Shown: positions 1 to 5,322, counted from the first letter of the stretch. The stretch: DNA of 6,680 nt from Puniceicoccales bacterium (GCA_031281895.1 JAITET010000032.1:1-6680), one strand, 5' to 3'. Program-made: numbers and translations. Notes: a model not told the origin generated them from the letters alone.

Positions 1-89
1 TTCCATACGTGCAAAGACTCTCCTAGTGCAGCAATTGCATGGTCGAATTTTTCAAAATTTAGACCGGCATGCACAGACCATATGCTCAA
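1..89 (-). CDS. Possible 5' fragment of an unidentified gene, cut by the window edge
   Basis: On the minus strand a frame is open from a TTG at 89 (or a GTG at 74) to the window edge. From the GTG it reads VHAGLNFEKFDHAIAALGES and then continues to the edge. The pattern looks like an amphipathic helix of a real protein, but I do not recognise a family and there is no convincing ribosome binding site. A TTGACA at 108-103 could be a -35 box, but its best -10 partner lies too close to the TTG start. The opposite strand is also open in the codon-aligned frame, from 1 to a TAA at 97-99. That reading is rich in Cys, His and Trp and looks more like a shadow. Only one of the two can be real, and possibly neither is. 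Confidence 0.25.
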   Translation of the reverse strand, partial: MSIWSVHAGLNFEKFDHAIAALGESLHVW

Positions 90-101
90 AATCCATTAAT
101 T

Positions 102-224
102 ATGTCAACAACAAACAAAGATAAAGTTGAACAGGGAAGAGTGGAAAAAGAAAGAAAAGACGGAAAGATCGTGTTGTTCGGCTTGGGTATAAAATTCAAA
201 CAACTCAATTTTTTATCAAATTGA
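102..224 (+). CDS. Possible 40-residue small protein upstream of dapB
   Basis: An ATG frame encodes a protein of 40 residues beginning MSTTNKDKVEQGRVEKERKD, followed by a more hydrophobic half with GKIVLFGLGIKF. The composition, highly charged first and apolar later, is plausible for a small soluble or peripheral membrane protein. It explains the striking purine-rich run at 131-170. Its TGA stop at 222-224 overlaps the TTG start of dapB at 221 in a TTGA arrangement, as expected for translational coupling. There is no Shine-Dalgarno sequence before the ATG, although this is true of most genes in this window. I recognise no family. It could instead be a chance frame in the leader of dapB. Confidence 0.35.
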   Translation: MSTTNKDKVEQGRVEKERKDGKIVLFGLGIKFKQLNFLSN

Positions 225-970
225 CAAAGCATCGATTTCCCCATAGAAAATATCCTGTGAAGATAGCACTCAGTGGAAGTTCCGGAAAGATGGGCCAGCT
301 GGTTATAAAGGTAACCAATGAGTTGGGCCATGAAATTGTTTCCAAAATTAACAGATCGACGATGGAATACGATTTTGTAGGAACAAAACCGGACATTTGC
401 ATAGACTTTAGCGTTCCCATTGCCACAATGAAACTGTGTGCAGTTGCTGCAGCATCTAAAGTTCCAGTTTTAATAGGGACGACGGGATTAACCGATGAAG
501 ACCTCCATAAAATAGAAGATTTTGCAAAAATTATTCCAATTTTGATATCTCCAAATTTTTCCATAGGGGTCCATGTTCTCAGAAAGCTCGTATGTGAAGC
601 TACTGAAAAACTGCCAAAGAATTTTGACATAGAAATAGTAGAAAAGCATCACACGAAAAAAAGAGATGCTCCAAGCGGCACGGCACTGTCCATTTTTAAC
701 GACATAAAAAATATAAGACATGATAGCGTCGGAGTGTTCGGGCGTTGCGGAAAATCAGAGTACGTATCCGGAAGCGTTGGTGTGCATGCCTTACGTGGAG
801 GAGATGTTGTCGGAGAACATGATATTTACTTTTTCGGCTTAGGAGAACGTTTAGAAATAGCACACCGAGTAACAAATCGGGAAATTTTTGCCCGGGGAGC
901 ATTGTTCGTCGCAGAAAAGTTTTATAAAATAAACGTGCCTAAATTGTATAATTTGGAAGAAGTACTGTGA
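221..970 (+). CDS. dapB: 4-hydroxy-tetrahydrodipicolinate reductase
   Basis: DapB reduces 4-hydroxy-tetrahydrodipicolinate with NAD(P)H in the diaminopimelate/lysine pathway in the cytoplasm. From the TTG at 221 the protein has 249 residues, within the family range. Motifs are all present in order: the Rossmann loop GSSGKMG (about residues 19-25), IDFS (61-64), IGTTG (85-89), SPNFSIGVH (110-118), and the catalytic and substrate-binding stretch HHTKKRDAPSGTA (143-155). That stretch carries the paired His and the Lys equivalent to E. coli H159, H160 and K163. RGGDVVGEH and the C-terminal FARGALFVAEKF follow. The start is uncertain. The TTG overlaps the stop of a possible upstream small gene, while a GTG at 257 would give the compact N-terminus VKIALSG that aligns with the first strand of many DapB proteins. 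Neither has a Shine-Dalgarno sequence. The gene converges on exbD; no other lysine gene is visible here. Confidence 0.96.
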   Translation: MTKHRFPHRKYPVKIALSGSSGKMGQLVIKVTNELGHEIVSKINRSTMEYDFVGTKPDICIDFSVPIATMKLCAVAAASKVPVLIGTTGLTDEDLHKIEDFAKIIPILISPNFSIGVHVLRKLVCEATEKLPKNFDIEIVEKHHTKKRDAPSGTALSIFNDIKNIRHDSVGVFGRCGKSEYVSGSVGVHALRGGDVVGEHDIYFFGLGERLEIAHRVTNREIFARGALFVAEKFYKINVPKLYNLEEVL

Positions 971-995
971 TAAAATTTTTTTATTGAAGGCAAGA

Positions 996-1014
996 GGTAT
1001 GGGCGTTCCATACC
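996..1014. repeat. 7-bp perfect inverted repeat in the convergent dapB/exbD gap
   Basis: GGTATGG at 996-1002 and CCATACC at 1008-1014 are perfect complements around a 5-base loop. The hairpin lies 25 bases past the dapB stop. No T-run follows on either strand, so it is not a standard intrinsic terminator, but it could stabilise the 3' end of the dapB mRNA. The rest of the 170-bp gap (971-1140) contains only A/T-rich tracts and no clear terminator for either converging gene. Confidence 0.4.
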
Positions 1015-1140
1015 ATGTGTCCTGGGAAAAATCTCATCATATTTTTGTCCGCTTTCAATGTAGTCTTTCCATCTTTCCACACCGTTTTTTCTCCTTTGTG
1101 GGCTTTTTGAAGGTGAAGCTGGGATCCTTTCCTTGGAAGG

Positions 1141-1587
1141 TTATTTTTCGGTTATGGGAGTTGTGGCAATTTGAACATTGGCATAGCCAACATCTCTAGC
1201 AATTTCACAAATTTTTAGCAAAATACCGGAGGGAAGTGACCTATCGGGGCGCAGAAGAAGGACTAGATCGTCATTTTCTTTGGCAACACGTTTTGCATCT
1301 AGATATTTCTTCATGCCATATTTTAGGGAGTCCAGGGTAAAAATATCACCGTTAAACATTATGAATTTTTCCGATTGCACGGTGACAACTCCCATTGTTT
1401 TCCTTGCTTCGGAAGTCTTAGACTGGGGTAATTCGATTTCGACACCCGGCGATAGGATAAAACGGGAGTTTAGAAGGAACAATATTCCGAATAGCGTCAA
1501 AATGTTCAAAATATTGAAGAGGTTCACACTAGTATCCAGGGACTGTAAGCGGGAAACCCCCATAAACCTAAACCTCTTTGTCAACAT
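1141..1587 (-). CDS. exbD: ExbD/TolR-family biopolymer transport protein, atypical
   Basis: ExbD/TolR proteins are inner-membrane partners of ExbB/TolQ that use the proton motive force to energise outer-membrane processes. From ATG 1587 this protein has 148 residues, typical for the family. It has a short basic cytoplasmic tail (KRFRF), one membrane segment (about residues 23-41, NLFNILN...FGILFLL), the post-membrane motif SPGVEIELP, and a periplasmic domain ending RDVGYANVQIAT, matching the usual C-terminal fold. Oddity: the membrane Asp of the canonical NLTPLID motif (E. coli ExbD Asp25) is Asn28 here. The 1587 start is preceded by AAGGAG at 1603-1598 (10-base spacing) and overlaps exbB by 20 bases. 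An ATG at 1563, with AGAGG 9 bases upstream and just past the exbB stop, is also plausible. It is co-transcribed with exbB. No tonB follows it. Confidence 0.85.
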   Translation of the reverse strand: MLTKRFRFMGVSRLQSLDTSVNLFNILNILTLFGILFLLNSRFILSPGVEIELPQSKTSEARKTMGVVTVQSEKFIMFNGDIFTLDSLKYGMKKYLDAKRVAKENDDLVLLLRPDRSLPSGILLKICEIARDVGYANVQIATTPITEK

Positions 1588-2191
1588 TTCTGTCATTCTC
1601 CTTCGCGTTTGCCATGTGGTATAAAATTTCATTATAACTCCACTCCATATCATAAATCAAATGCTTCACTTGCCCGTGTAAAAAGGCATAGGCTAACGTC
1701 CCAAGAATATTTATCAGCAGACCAAACGATATCAAAATCATCGACTGTTGCATAAACGATATGATGGTATTCGACGAAAAATACGCCGACGTATGTGCCA
1801 TTGCATTAAGCATTTTTGCCAAAATTTGTAAAACCCCGACAAAGCTTATCATGGGGGCGACTTTTGCGATCAATTGAATAGATGGTAACCTCCGTTCCAG
1901 CAAAGGAATTTCTTGCAATGCAATACCATTGGTAGCGTTGGATAATTCGTTTGGGCCTTTGTCCCTAAAAACAAGGACCGTTTTTACCATTAGGGCTACC
2001 ATTCCGGGTGATTCTTCGCATACGGTTAAAGCTTCATTATAACGTTTCTTTTTCAGCAGAGCAACTATGCCATCCAAAAAATGCCGAGATTTTACTTTTT
2101 TACTGTGTAAAAACAGAAACCTTTCTAGGGCATACAATACCAGGAGTATCGACAAAAGAAACAGCACCCACGCAGGGAGGTTACATAACAT
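1568..2191 (-). CDS. exbB: ExbB/TolQ/MotA-family proton channel protein, atypical
   Basis: This is the ExbB-like partner of the ExbD-like protein immediately downstream. From ATG 2191 it has 207 residues. It has three membrane segments: about 6-28 (WVLFLLSILLVLYALERFLF), 110-130 (LIAKVAPMISFVGVLQIL), and 143-170 (TIISFMQQSMILISFGLLINI). A cytoplasmic helical domain lies between the first two, with the family-like stretch ALTVCEESPGM. The AP in segment 2 and the GL in segment 3 anchor an alignment to E. coli ExbB. In it, Thr148, Glu176 and Thr181 correspond to Val120, Gln149 and Ile154. The frame is open upstream to 2371, but that region is the 3' end of RNase P RNA and gives no family-like sequence. 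I therefore place the start at ATG 2191, or GTG 2200. No clear Shine-Dalgarno sequence precedes either. It is probably transcribed with exbD. Confidence 0.85.
   Translation of the reverse strand: MLCNLPAWVLFLLSILLVLYALERFLFLHSKKVKSRHFLDGIVALLKKKRYNEALTVCEESPGMVALMVKTVLVFRDKGPNELSNATNGIALQEIPLLERRLPSIQLIAKVAPMISFVGVLQILAKMLNAMAHTSAYFSSNTIISFMQQSMILISFGLLINILGTLAYAFLHGQVKHLIYDMEWSYNEILYHMANAKENDRNVDKEV
1598..1603 (-). promoter_or_regulatory. Ribosome binding site for exbD, inside the exbB 3' end
   Basis: A perfect AAGGAG on the minus strand lies 10 bases before the ATG at 1587 and is the best Shine-Dalgarno match in the ExbBD operon. It favours 1587 over ATG 1596, which is only one base away and too close, and over ATG 1563, which has its own weaker AGAGG at 1577-1573. 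Confidence 0.55.
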
Positions 2192-2315
2192 ACTCTTCAC
2201 AGTCGCAATAAAAGCACAACCCCTATAAATTTCAAATGAAATCTGATTTAGAAAATTGCAAATTTGTTGCCTAATGGGACAACGCTTTTGCCGTTGAAGA
2301 GATATCCCTGTCGAA

Positions 2316-2694
2316 GGGAGATGATTTTGTAGTAAGCCGGATTCTGTGTCATCGAATGATGATGTGTTCATTTATCTAATTTTGCAAAGCTTTGCAAAAT
2401 TCCTCTCTCGAGGTGCAACGAACCCGGAGTTATTGGGCTGGCTACCCAACTCCCTATTTCGTCTTGCACCGAATTGGGTTTGCCCTGCGCGACATTATTA
2501 CTAACTCGCCGGTGAGCTCTTACCTCACCATTTCACCCTTACCGAATGGCGGTGTCTTTCTGTTGCACTGTTCCGTCATGGGACATATGGGTCACATGCC
2601 CGCGTTTTCACGCGGAATTCTGCCATGGGGAGTCCGGACTTTCCTTTCATGATATTTCACATGAACGAACACATTCTTACAAAATCATCCCCCA
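2316..2694 (-). ncRNA. rnpB: RNase P RNA, bacterial A type
   Basis: This is the catalytic RNA that matures tRNA 5' ends, recognised on the minus strand from its conserved core. The 5' part contains GGAAAGTCCGGACTCC (P4 5' strand and flank). The middle contains GGTAAGGGTGAAATGGTGAG and the hairpin GGTGAG/CTCACC closed by GTAAGAG. GACGAAATAGGG follows. The 3' part contains ACAGAATCCGGCTTAC (P4 3' strand). The ends are set by the P1 helix, where GGGGGATGATTTTGT at 2693-2679 pairs with ACAAAATCATCTCCC at 2330-2316. Length is about 380 nt, normal for the type. The tRNA 3'-end binding loop L15 reads GGCAAA (2484-2479) where E. coli has GGUAAA. P18 is a long A/U-rich perfect hairpin. It lies between pgsA and exbB, all on the minus strand. 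Confidence 0.97.
2378..2401. repeat. 24-bp perfect palindrome forming the P18 hairpin of rnpB
   Basis: The half-sites AATTTTGCAAAG and CTTTGCAAAATT are exact reverse complements with no spacer. The element lies in the RNase P RNA where E. coli has P18, between the P15-P17 region and the conserved ACAGAA segment, so its role is best explained as an RNA helix with an AGCU-type loop, not a protein-binding operator. Confidence 0.7.
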
Positions 2695-2716
2695 GTTTCT
2701 CTCAAAGTGCTAAAAA

Positions 2717-2744
2717 TTTTTAATTGGTAAAGATAAATTTTCAA
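2717..2744 (-). promoter_or_regulatory. Candidate rnpB promoter
   Basis: On the minus strand TTGAAA (2744-2739) and TAAAAA (2722-2717) are separated by 16 bp, about 25 bp upstream of the rnpB P1 helix. The match is moderate. A start near 2710 would give a short precursor 5' extension. The same A/T-rich palindrome (2711-2722) could also help end pgsA transcription. Read-through from pgsA is the alternative. Confidence 0.3.
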
Positions 2745-2756
2745 TTCTTATCCCAA

Positions 2757-3338
2757 TTAGCTGTCGACCAAAAGATTTCTATGTTTTAAGGTATAGGATA
2801 TGCCCGACGCAATGGTTAAATACGTCGAATAAAGGAACAATAGAATTCCACCGTCACGTATCCATGAAATATAGTGAGGTTTTAGCCAACGCCCGAAATC
2901 ACGGGTCAGGGCGAACCACAATATCATGATCCCGGTCGATACGATCTGAATTACTGTTTTCACCTTGCCCGACATATTCGCTGCAATTACTACGTTTTTT
3001 GTGGCAGCTACCAACCTCAGAGTTGTTATTAAAAATTCACGGCCGATTACAAGTAGTATCAGGAATAAGGTCCACAGCGGTAAAATTTTCAAGGCCAAAA
3101 GTGTCACCATTATTCCTATCATGAATATTTTATCCATAAGTGCATCCATAAACGTCCCGAGAGTAGATATTATTTTATACTTTCTCGCTAAATAGCCATC
3201 CAACCAATCCGTTATTCCGCAAAAGATAAAAAGAAGTATGCTCAAGCTTGCACTTCCCGGAAAGTCAACGTACATCAGTAGCACAATTAAAAACAATAAA
3301 GGAATCCGCAACAGCGTCACACAATTGGCCAAGTTCAT
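2757..3338 (-). CDS. pgsA: CDP-diacylglycerol--glycerol-3-phosphate 3-phosphatidyltransferase
   Basis: PgsA is an inner-membrane enzyme that makes phosphatidylglycerol phosphate from CDP-diacylglycerol and glycerol 3-phosphate, the committed step to phosphatidylglycerol and cardiolipin. From ATG 3338 the protein has 193 residues, normal for the family. The CDP-alcohol phosphotransferase signature DG-x2-AR-x8-G-x3-D-x3-D is complete: D47, G48, A51, R52, G61, D65 and D69, with a preceding Asp44. The N-terminus MNLANCVTLLRIP, the later GREFLITTLRL and the MSGKVKTVIQ stretch are all typical PgsA features. Several hydrophobic membrane segments surround them. A TTG at 3359 would add seven residues, but the ATG gives the usual PgsA N-terminus. 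There is no clear Shine-Dalgarno sequence. The gene is divergent from the nucleotidyltransferase, 67 bp apart, and rnpB follows on the same strand. Confidence 0.95.
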   Translation of the reverse strand: MNLANCVTLLRIPLLFLIVLLMYVDFPGSASLSILLFIFCGITDWLDGYLARKYKIISTLGTFMDALMDKIFMIGIMVTLLALKILPLWTLFLILLVIGREFLITTLRLVAATKNVVIAANMSGKVKTVIQIVSTGIMILWFALTRDFGRWLKPHYISWIRDGGILLFLYSTYLTIASGISYTLKHRNLLVDS

Positions 3339-3370
3339 CAGAAAAATGATGGAAACCAAAAAAAAGATTG

Positions 3371-3401
3371 TTGCAACTCAAAACCTTAATTTTTCTATAA
3401 T
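3371..3401 (+). promoter_or_regulatory. Promoter with consensus -10 for the nucleotidyltransferase operon
   Basis: A perfect TATAAT at 3396-3401 is preceded by TTGCAA at 3371-3376 with a long 19-bp spacer. The ATG of the downstream gene starts at 3406, only 4 bases after the -10 box. Transcription would therefore begin at or right next to the start codon, which suggests a leaderless mRNA. This agrees with the lack of a Shine-Dalgarno sequence. The region is the only space between divergent genes. Confidence 0.5.
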
Positions 3402-3405
3402 TCCC

Positions 3406-4242
3406 ATGGTTGAAGAAATTGCATTCGTGGTCATGGCTGCTGGAATTGGCAGCAGGTATGACGGAATAAAGCAATTGGAAACATTTGGGAAAAGCAAACT
3501 GACGATTGCCGAGTATAACATGCAGTATGCCATTGATGCGGGTTTTAGACAGTTTTATTTCGTGATAGACGACAAATTCGCAGAGATTTTTCACAGACGA
3601 TTGAAAGACTTTTTACCACCGAATTGTAAATTCGAACTGATATACCAAAAAAAAGAGGAGTCACTGGCAAAATTTTGTAACCGCAAAAAACCATGGGGGA
3701 CTGCCCATGCCATTATGTGCTGTGGTCAGGCAGTGCGTTGCAATTTCTGCGTGACCAATGCGGATGATCTCTATGGCCACGATGCAATATTTCGCATGGC
3801 TGAATTTTTGCGGTCCACGGGAAAAAAATCCAAGACCTTCGCCAATGTGGCCTATGCTTTGTCTGACACATTGTCCGGAAACGGTACCGTTTCACGCGGT
3901 GTGCTTTCCATCGATGGTGATTCCTATCTAGTTTCCATCAACGAAGTGCATGGATTGTCTATGAATGCCAACGATGGAGCTGTTTCTTCTAAAGATTCGC
4001 TGGTATCAATGAACCTTTGGGGCTTTACGCCCGAAGTTTTTAAATTATTGGAAGAGGGATGGCGTGGATTTAAACAAAACATCTCAGATATTGCGAGCGA
4101 CGAATTCGGGATATCTAATTTTATAGATTCAACGGTTAAGGGGGGTCAGTGCAGGGTCAAAATTCTCAATACCAGCTCCAAATGGCATGGCATTACATAC
4201 AAAACGGATAGGGCACCGGTCGAAAAGATGTTAAGCGAATAA
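3406..4242 (+). CDS. Nucleotidyltransferase-family protein (sugar-phosphate NTP transferase fold)
   Basis: The protein has 278 residues from ATG 3406. It matches the fold of enzymes that join a nucleotide to a sugar phosphate. The N-terminal nucleotide-binding loop is MAAGIGSRYDGIKQ (about 10-23), with the Arg and Lys expected in the GxGxRxxxxK signature. KPWGTAHA (95-102) and NADD (118-121) follow; the Asp pair is the likely metal site. GNGTVSRG (158-165), VSMNLWGFTP (200-209) and KWHGITY (259-265) resemble a conserved but poorly characterised bacterial family. The substrate cannot be read from the sequence. The frame is open back to 3238, but that overlaps the divergent pgsA. The ATG at 3406 puts the first strand directly before the loop and sits just after a strong -10 box. 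The next gene begins 4 bases after its stop, so the two are probably coupled. Confidence 0.9.
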   Translation: MVEEIAFVVMAAGIGSRYDGIKQLETFGKSKLTIAEYNMQYAIDAGFRQFYFVIDDKFAEIFHRRLKDFLPPNCKFELIYQKKEESLAKFCNRKKPWGTAHAIMCCGQAVRCNFCVTNADDLYGHDAIFRMAEFLRSTGKKSKTFANVAYALSDTLSGNGTVSRGVLSIDGDSYLVSINEVHGLSMNANDGAVSSKDSLVSMNLWGFTPEVFKLLEEGWRGFKQNISDIASDEFGISNFIDSTVKGGQCRVKILNTSSKWHGITYKTDRAPVEKMLSE

Positions 4243-4246
4243 TGCC

Positions 4247-4825
4247 ATGGATGCCGTAGAAACAAGTGGTATAGTTATCAGCGTCCAGAACGATGAACAA
4301 TCGAAGAAAATTCTTTCCGTGGATATTTTTACCATCGACTACGGTATCATGCGATGGTTCATCAAATCCCCATTCGACCACTCCAGGGATTACATGTTCG
4401 AAGATGTCGAAGTTATCGGTAATAAAATAACCGAAACGGCCGGGAAAGTACATAAAATGACGGTGCTGTCGAATAATTCCCAGGCCATGAAACAAAATAG
4501 GAACTATCAAAGGGCCGAGGTTTTTGTGAAAATTTTACGAAAAGTTACCTTCGACGGGGTACCATTGGAAAATTTGTTTATGGTTACAAAGCAAACGATT
4601 AAAAATTTTGTATCAAATTTTAATGCTGACATGGTATTGCTCAAGGCTCTATATTTGCTCTGTCGGGAAGAAGGCTATGCCGTTGATTCCATTTGGATGT
4701 ATTCCCTATCTCACCGCGATAGGACACTGGCCAAAAGTATTATTACTTCCAAGTTTGACGCAAACATTGACGATGGGGCTTCTCACCTCATTGATTCATT
4801 ACAAACGTGGATTCTCTCTCTCTAG
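4247..4825 (+). CDS. Conserved hypothetical protein, possible divergent RecO-like OB-fold protein
   Basis: A 192-residue protein begins 4 bases after the nucleotidyltransferase stop and is probably translationally coupled to it. The first 35 residues (SGIVISVQ...KKILSVDIFTIDYGIMRWFIK) resemble the start of RecO, the recombination mediator that loads RecA: GIVL.., a strand ending in a phrase like LFT.. or IFT.., then G. The middle (about 85-150) is helical and includes a phrase like LLKALYLLCREEGYAVD. The resemblance is to architecture and short phrases only. The protein is shorter than typical RecO (about 230-250 residues) and has no cysteine cluster, so it lacks the usual zinc-binding module. 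There is no clear Shine-Dalgarno sequence. The 3' end contains a TC repeat just before the stop. The gene call is firm; the RecO assignment is tentative, and a lineage-specific protein is the alternative. Confidence 0.82.
   Translation: MDAVETSGIVISVQNDEQSKKILSVDIFTIDYGIMRWFIKSPFDHSRDYMFEDVEVIGNKITETAGKVHKMTVLSNNSQAMKQNRNYQRAEVFVKILRKVTFDGVPLENLFMVTKQTIKNFVSNFNADMVLLKALYLLCREEGYAVDSIWMYSLSHRDRTLAKSIITSKFDANIDDGASHLIDSLQTWILSL
4813..4823 (+). repeat. TC dinucleotide repeat at the end of the RecO-like gene
   Basis: Five consecutive TC units plus a T lie in the last codons, directly before the TAG stop at 4823-4825. The frame two bases over is open from here into cutA without a stop. Confidence 0.7.
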
Positions 4826-4893
4826 GAAAGGTATCGTGTCAACATGCAAATTGACCAAAAAAATATTTAGCAAAAAGATATGGGAAAGGAAAC

Positions 4894-4897
4894 AGGA
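4894..4897 (+). promoter_or_regulatory. Ribosome binding site deciding the cutA start
   Basis: AGGA lies 7 bases before the ATG at 4905. It is one of few good Shine-Dalgarno matches in the window. It selects this start although the frame is open far upstream through the preceding gene. Confidence 0.55.
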
Positions 4898-4904
4898 AAA
4901 TCTT

Positions 4905-5222
4905 ATGCAAAGTGATTATGTAATTGTCTTAACAACGGTAGGCTCTAGGGAACTCGCTGAAAATCTCGCAAAGGGTATGATTGGTGAGCGATTAGCAGCC
5001 TGCGTCCAAATTCAGCGAATAGAAAGTTTCTATGTCTGGATGGACAACATAGAGCATGGCAACGAATATCTCTTGGCCATCAAAACCAAGGCTGCCTTAT
5101 TCGAAGATCTCTCTCGATTTATTTCGCAAAACCACGACTACCGCATTCCAGAAATAGTACAAATTCCCATTGTGAAAGGATCTAGCCCATACTTGGAGTG
5201 GATTAGAACAGCAACTAAATGA
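4905..5222 (+). CDS. cutA: CutA1 divalent ion tolerance protein
   Basis: CutA1 is a small trimeric cytoplasmic protein with a ferredoxin-like, PII-like fold. It was linked genetically to copper and other divalent cation tolerance in E. coli, though its biochemical role is unsettled. The 105-residue product is a full-length member. It starts with the first strand DYVIVLTTVGS, then GERLAACVQI (27-36), the SFYVWMDNIE turn (41-50), EYLLAIKT (54-61), and the C-terminal signature HDYRIPEIV...P followed by YLEWI (77-100). The Cys in LAACV and the HxYxxPE stretch are conserved in the family. The ATG at 4905 gives the standard N-terminus and has AGGA 7 bases before it. It lies 79 bases after the RecO-like gene on the same strand and probably ends the operon. 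Confidence 0.95.
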   Translation: MQSDYVIVLTTVGSRELAENLAKGMIGERLAACVQIQRIESFYVWMDNIEHGNEYLLAIKTKAALFEDLSRFISQNHDYRIPEIVQIPIVKGSSPYLEWIRTATK

Positions 5223-5262
5223 CCAAAGATGATCTTTTCAAAAAGAATTTATCATTGCCCAT

Positions 5263-5282
5263 AAAAAATTTTAAAATTTTTT
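5263..5282. repeat. 20-bp all-A/T perfect palindrome after cutA
   Basis: The order is six A, four T, four A, six T, an exact palindrome made only of A-tracts. It may act as a weak terminator for cutA, since a hairpin with a U-run is possible. It may also be a bent or UP-like element upstream of the metalloprotease gene. The 120-bp gap also holds a short AAAGAT/ATCTTT inverted repeat at 5225-5237 directly after the cutA stop. A terminator role is uncertain because the stem has no G-C pair. Confidence 0.45.
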
Positions 5283-5322
5283 GTTGACTTAAAAATGCAA
5301 GATCCATAGGTTGCACCTCACC

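Noticed and set aside
188..193. TATAAA as a -10 box for dapB
   Set aside because: No -35 is found at a usable distance, and A/T-rich hexamers are common here.
984..1199. A 71-codon plus-strand frame between dapB and exbD
   Set aside because: It is rich in Trp, Phe and His, overlaps the C-terminal codons of exbD and has no ribosome binding site or recognisable motif.
2378..2401. The 24-bp palindrome as a transcription factor operator
   Set aside because: It sits at the P18 position of RNase P RNA, which explains it as an RNA hairpin.
2392..2652. An 86-codon plus-strand reading frame
   Set aside because: It lies entirely within RNase P RNA, which is on the minus strand, and has no protein-like pattern.
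3238..3405. A 56-residue N-terminal extension of the nucleotidyltransferase
   Set aside because: It would overlap the 5' end of the divergent pgsA gene and precede the natural first strand of the fold. The ATG at 3406 fits family and promoter better.
4608..4904. A long N-terminal extension of CutA
   Set aside because: The open frame is a shadow of the RecO-like gene. CutA is complete from 4905 with its own AGGA.
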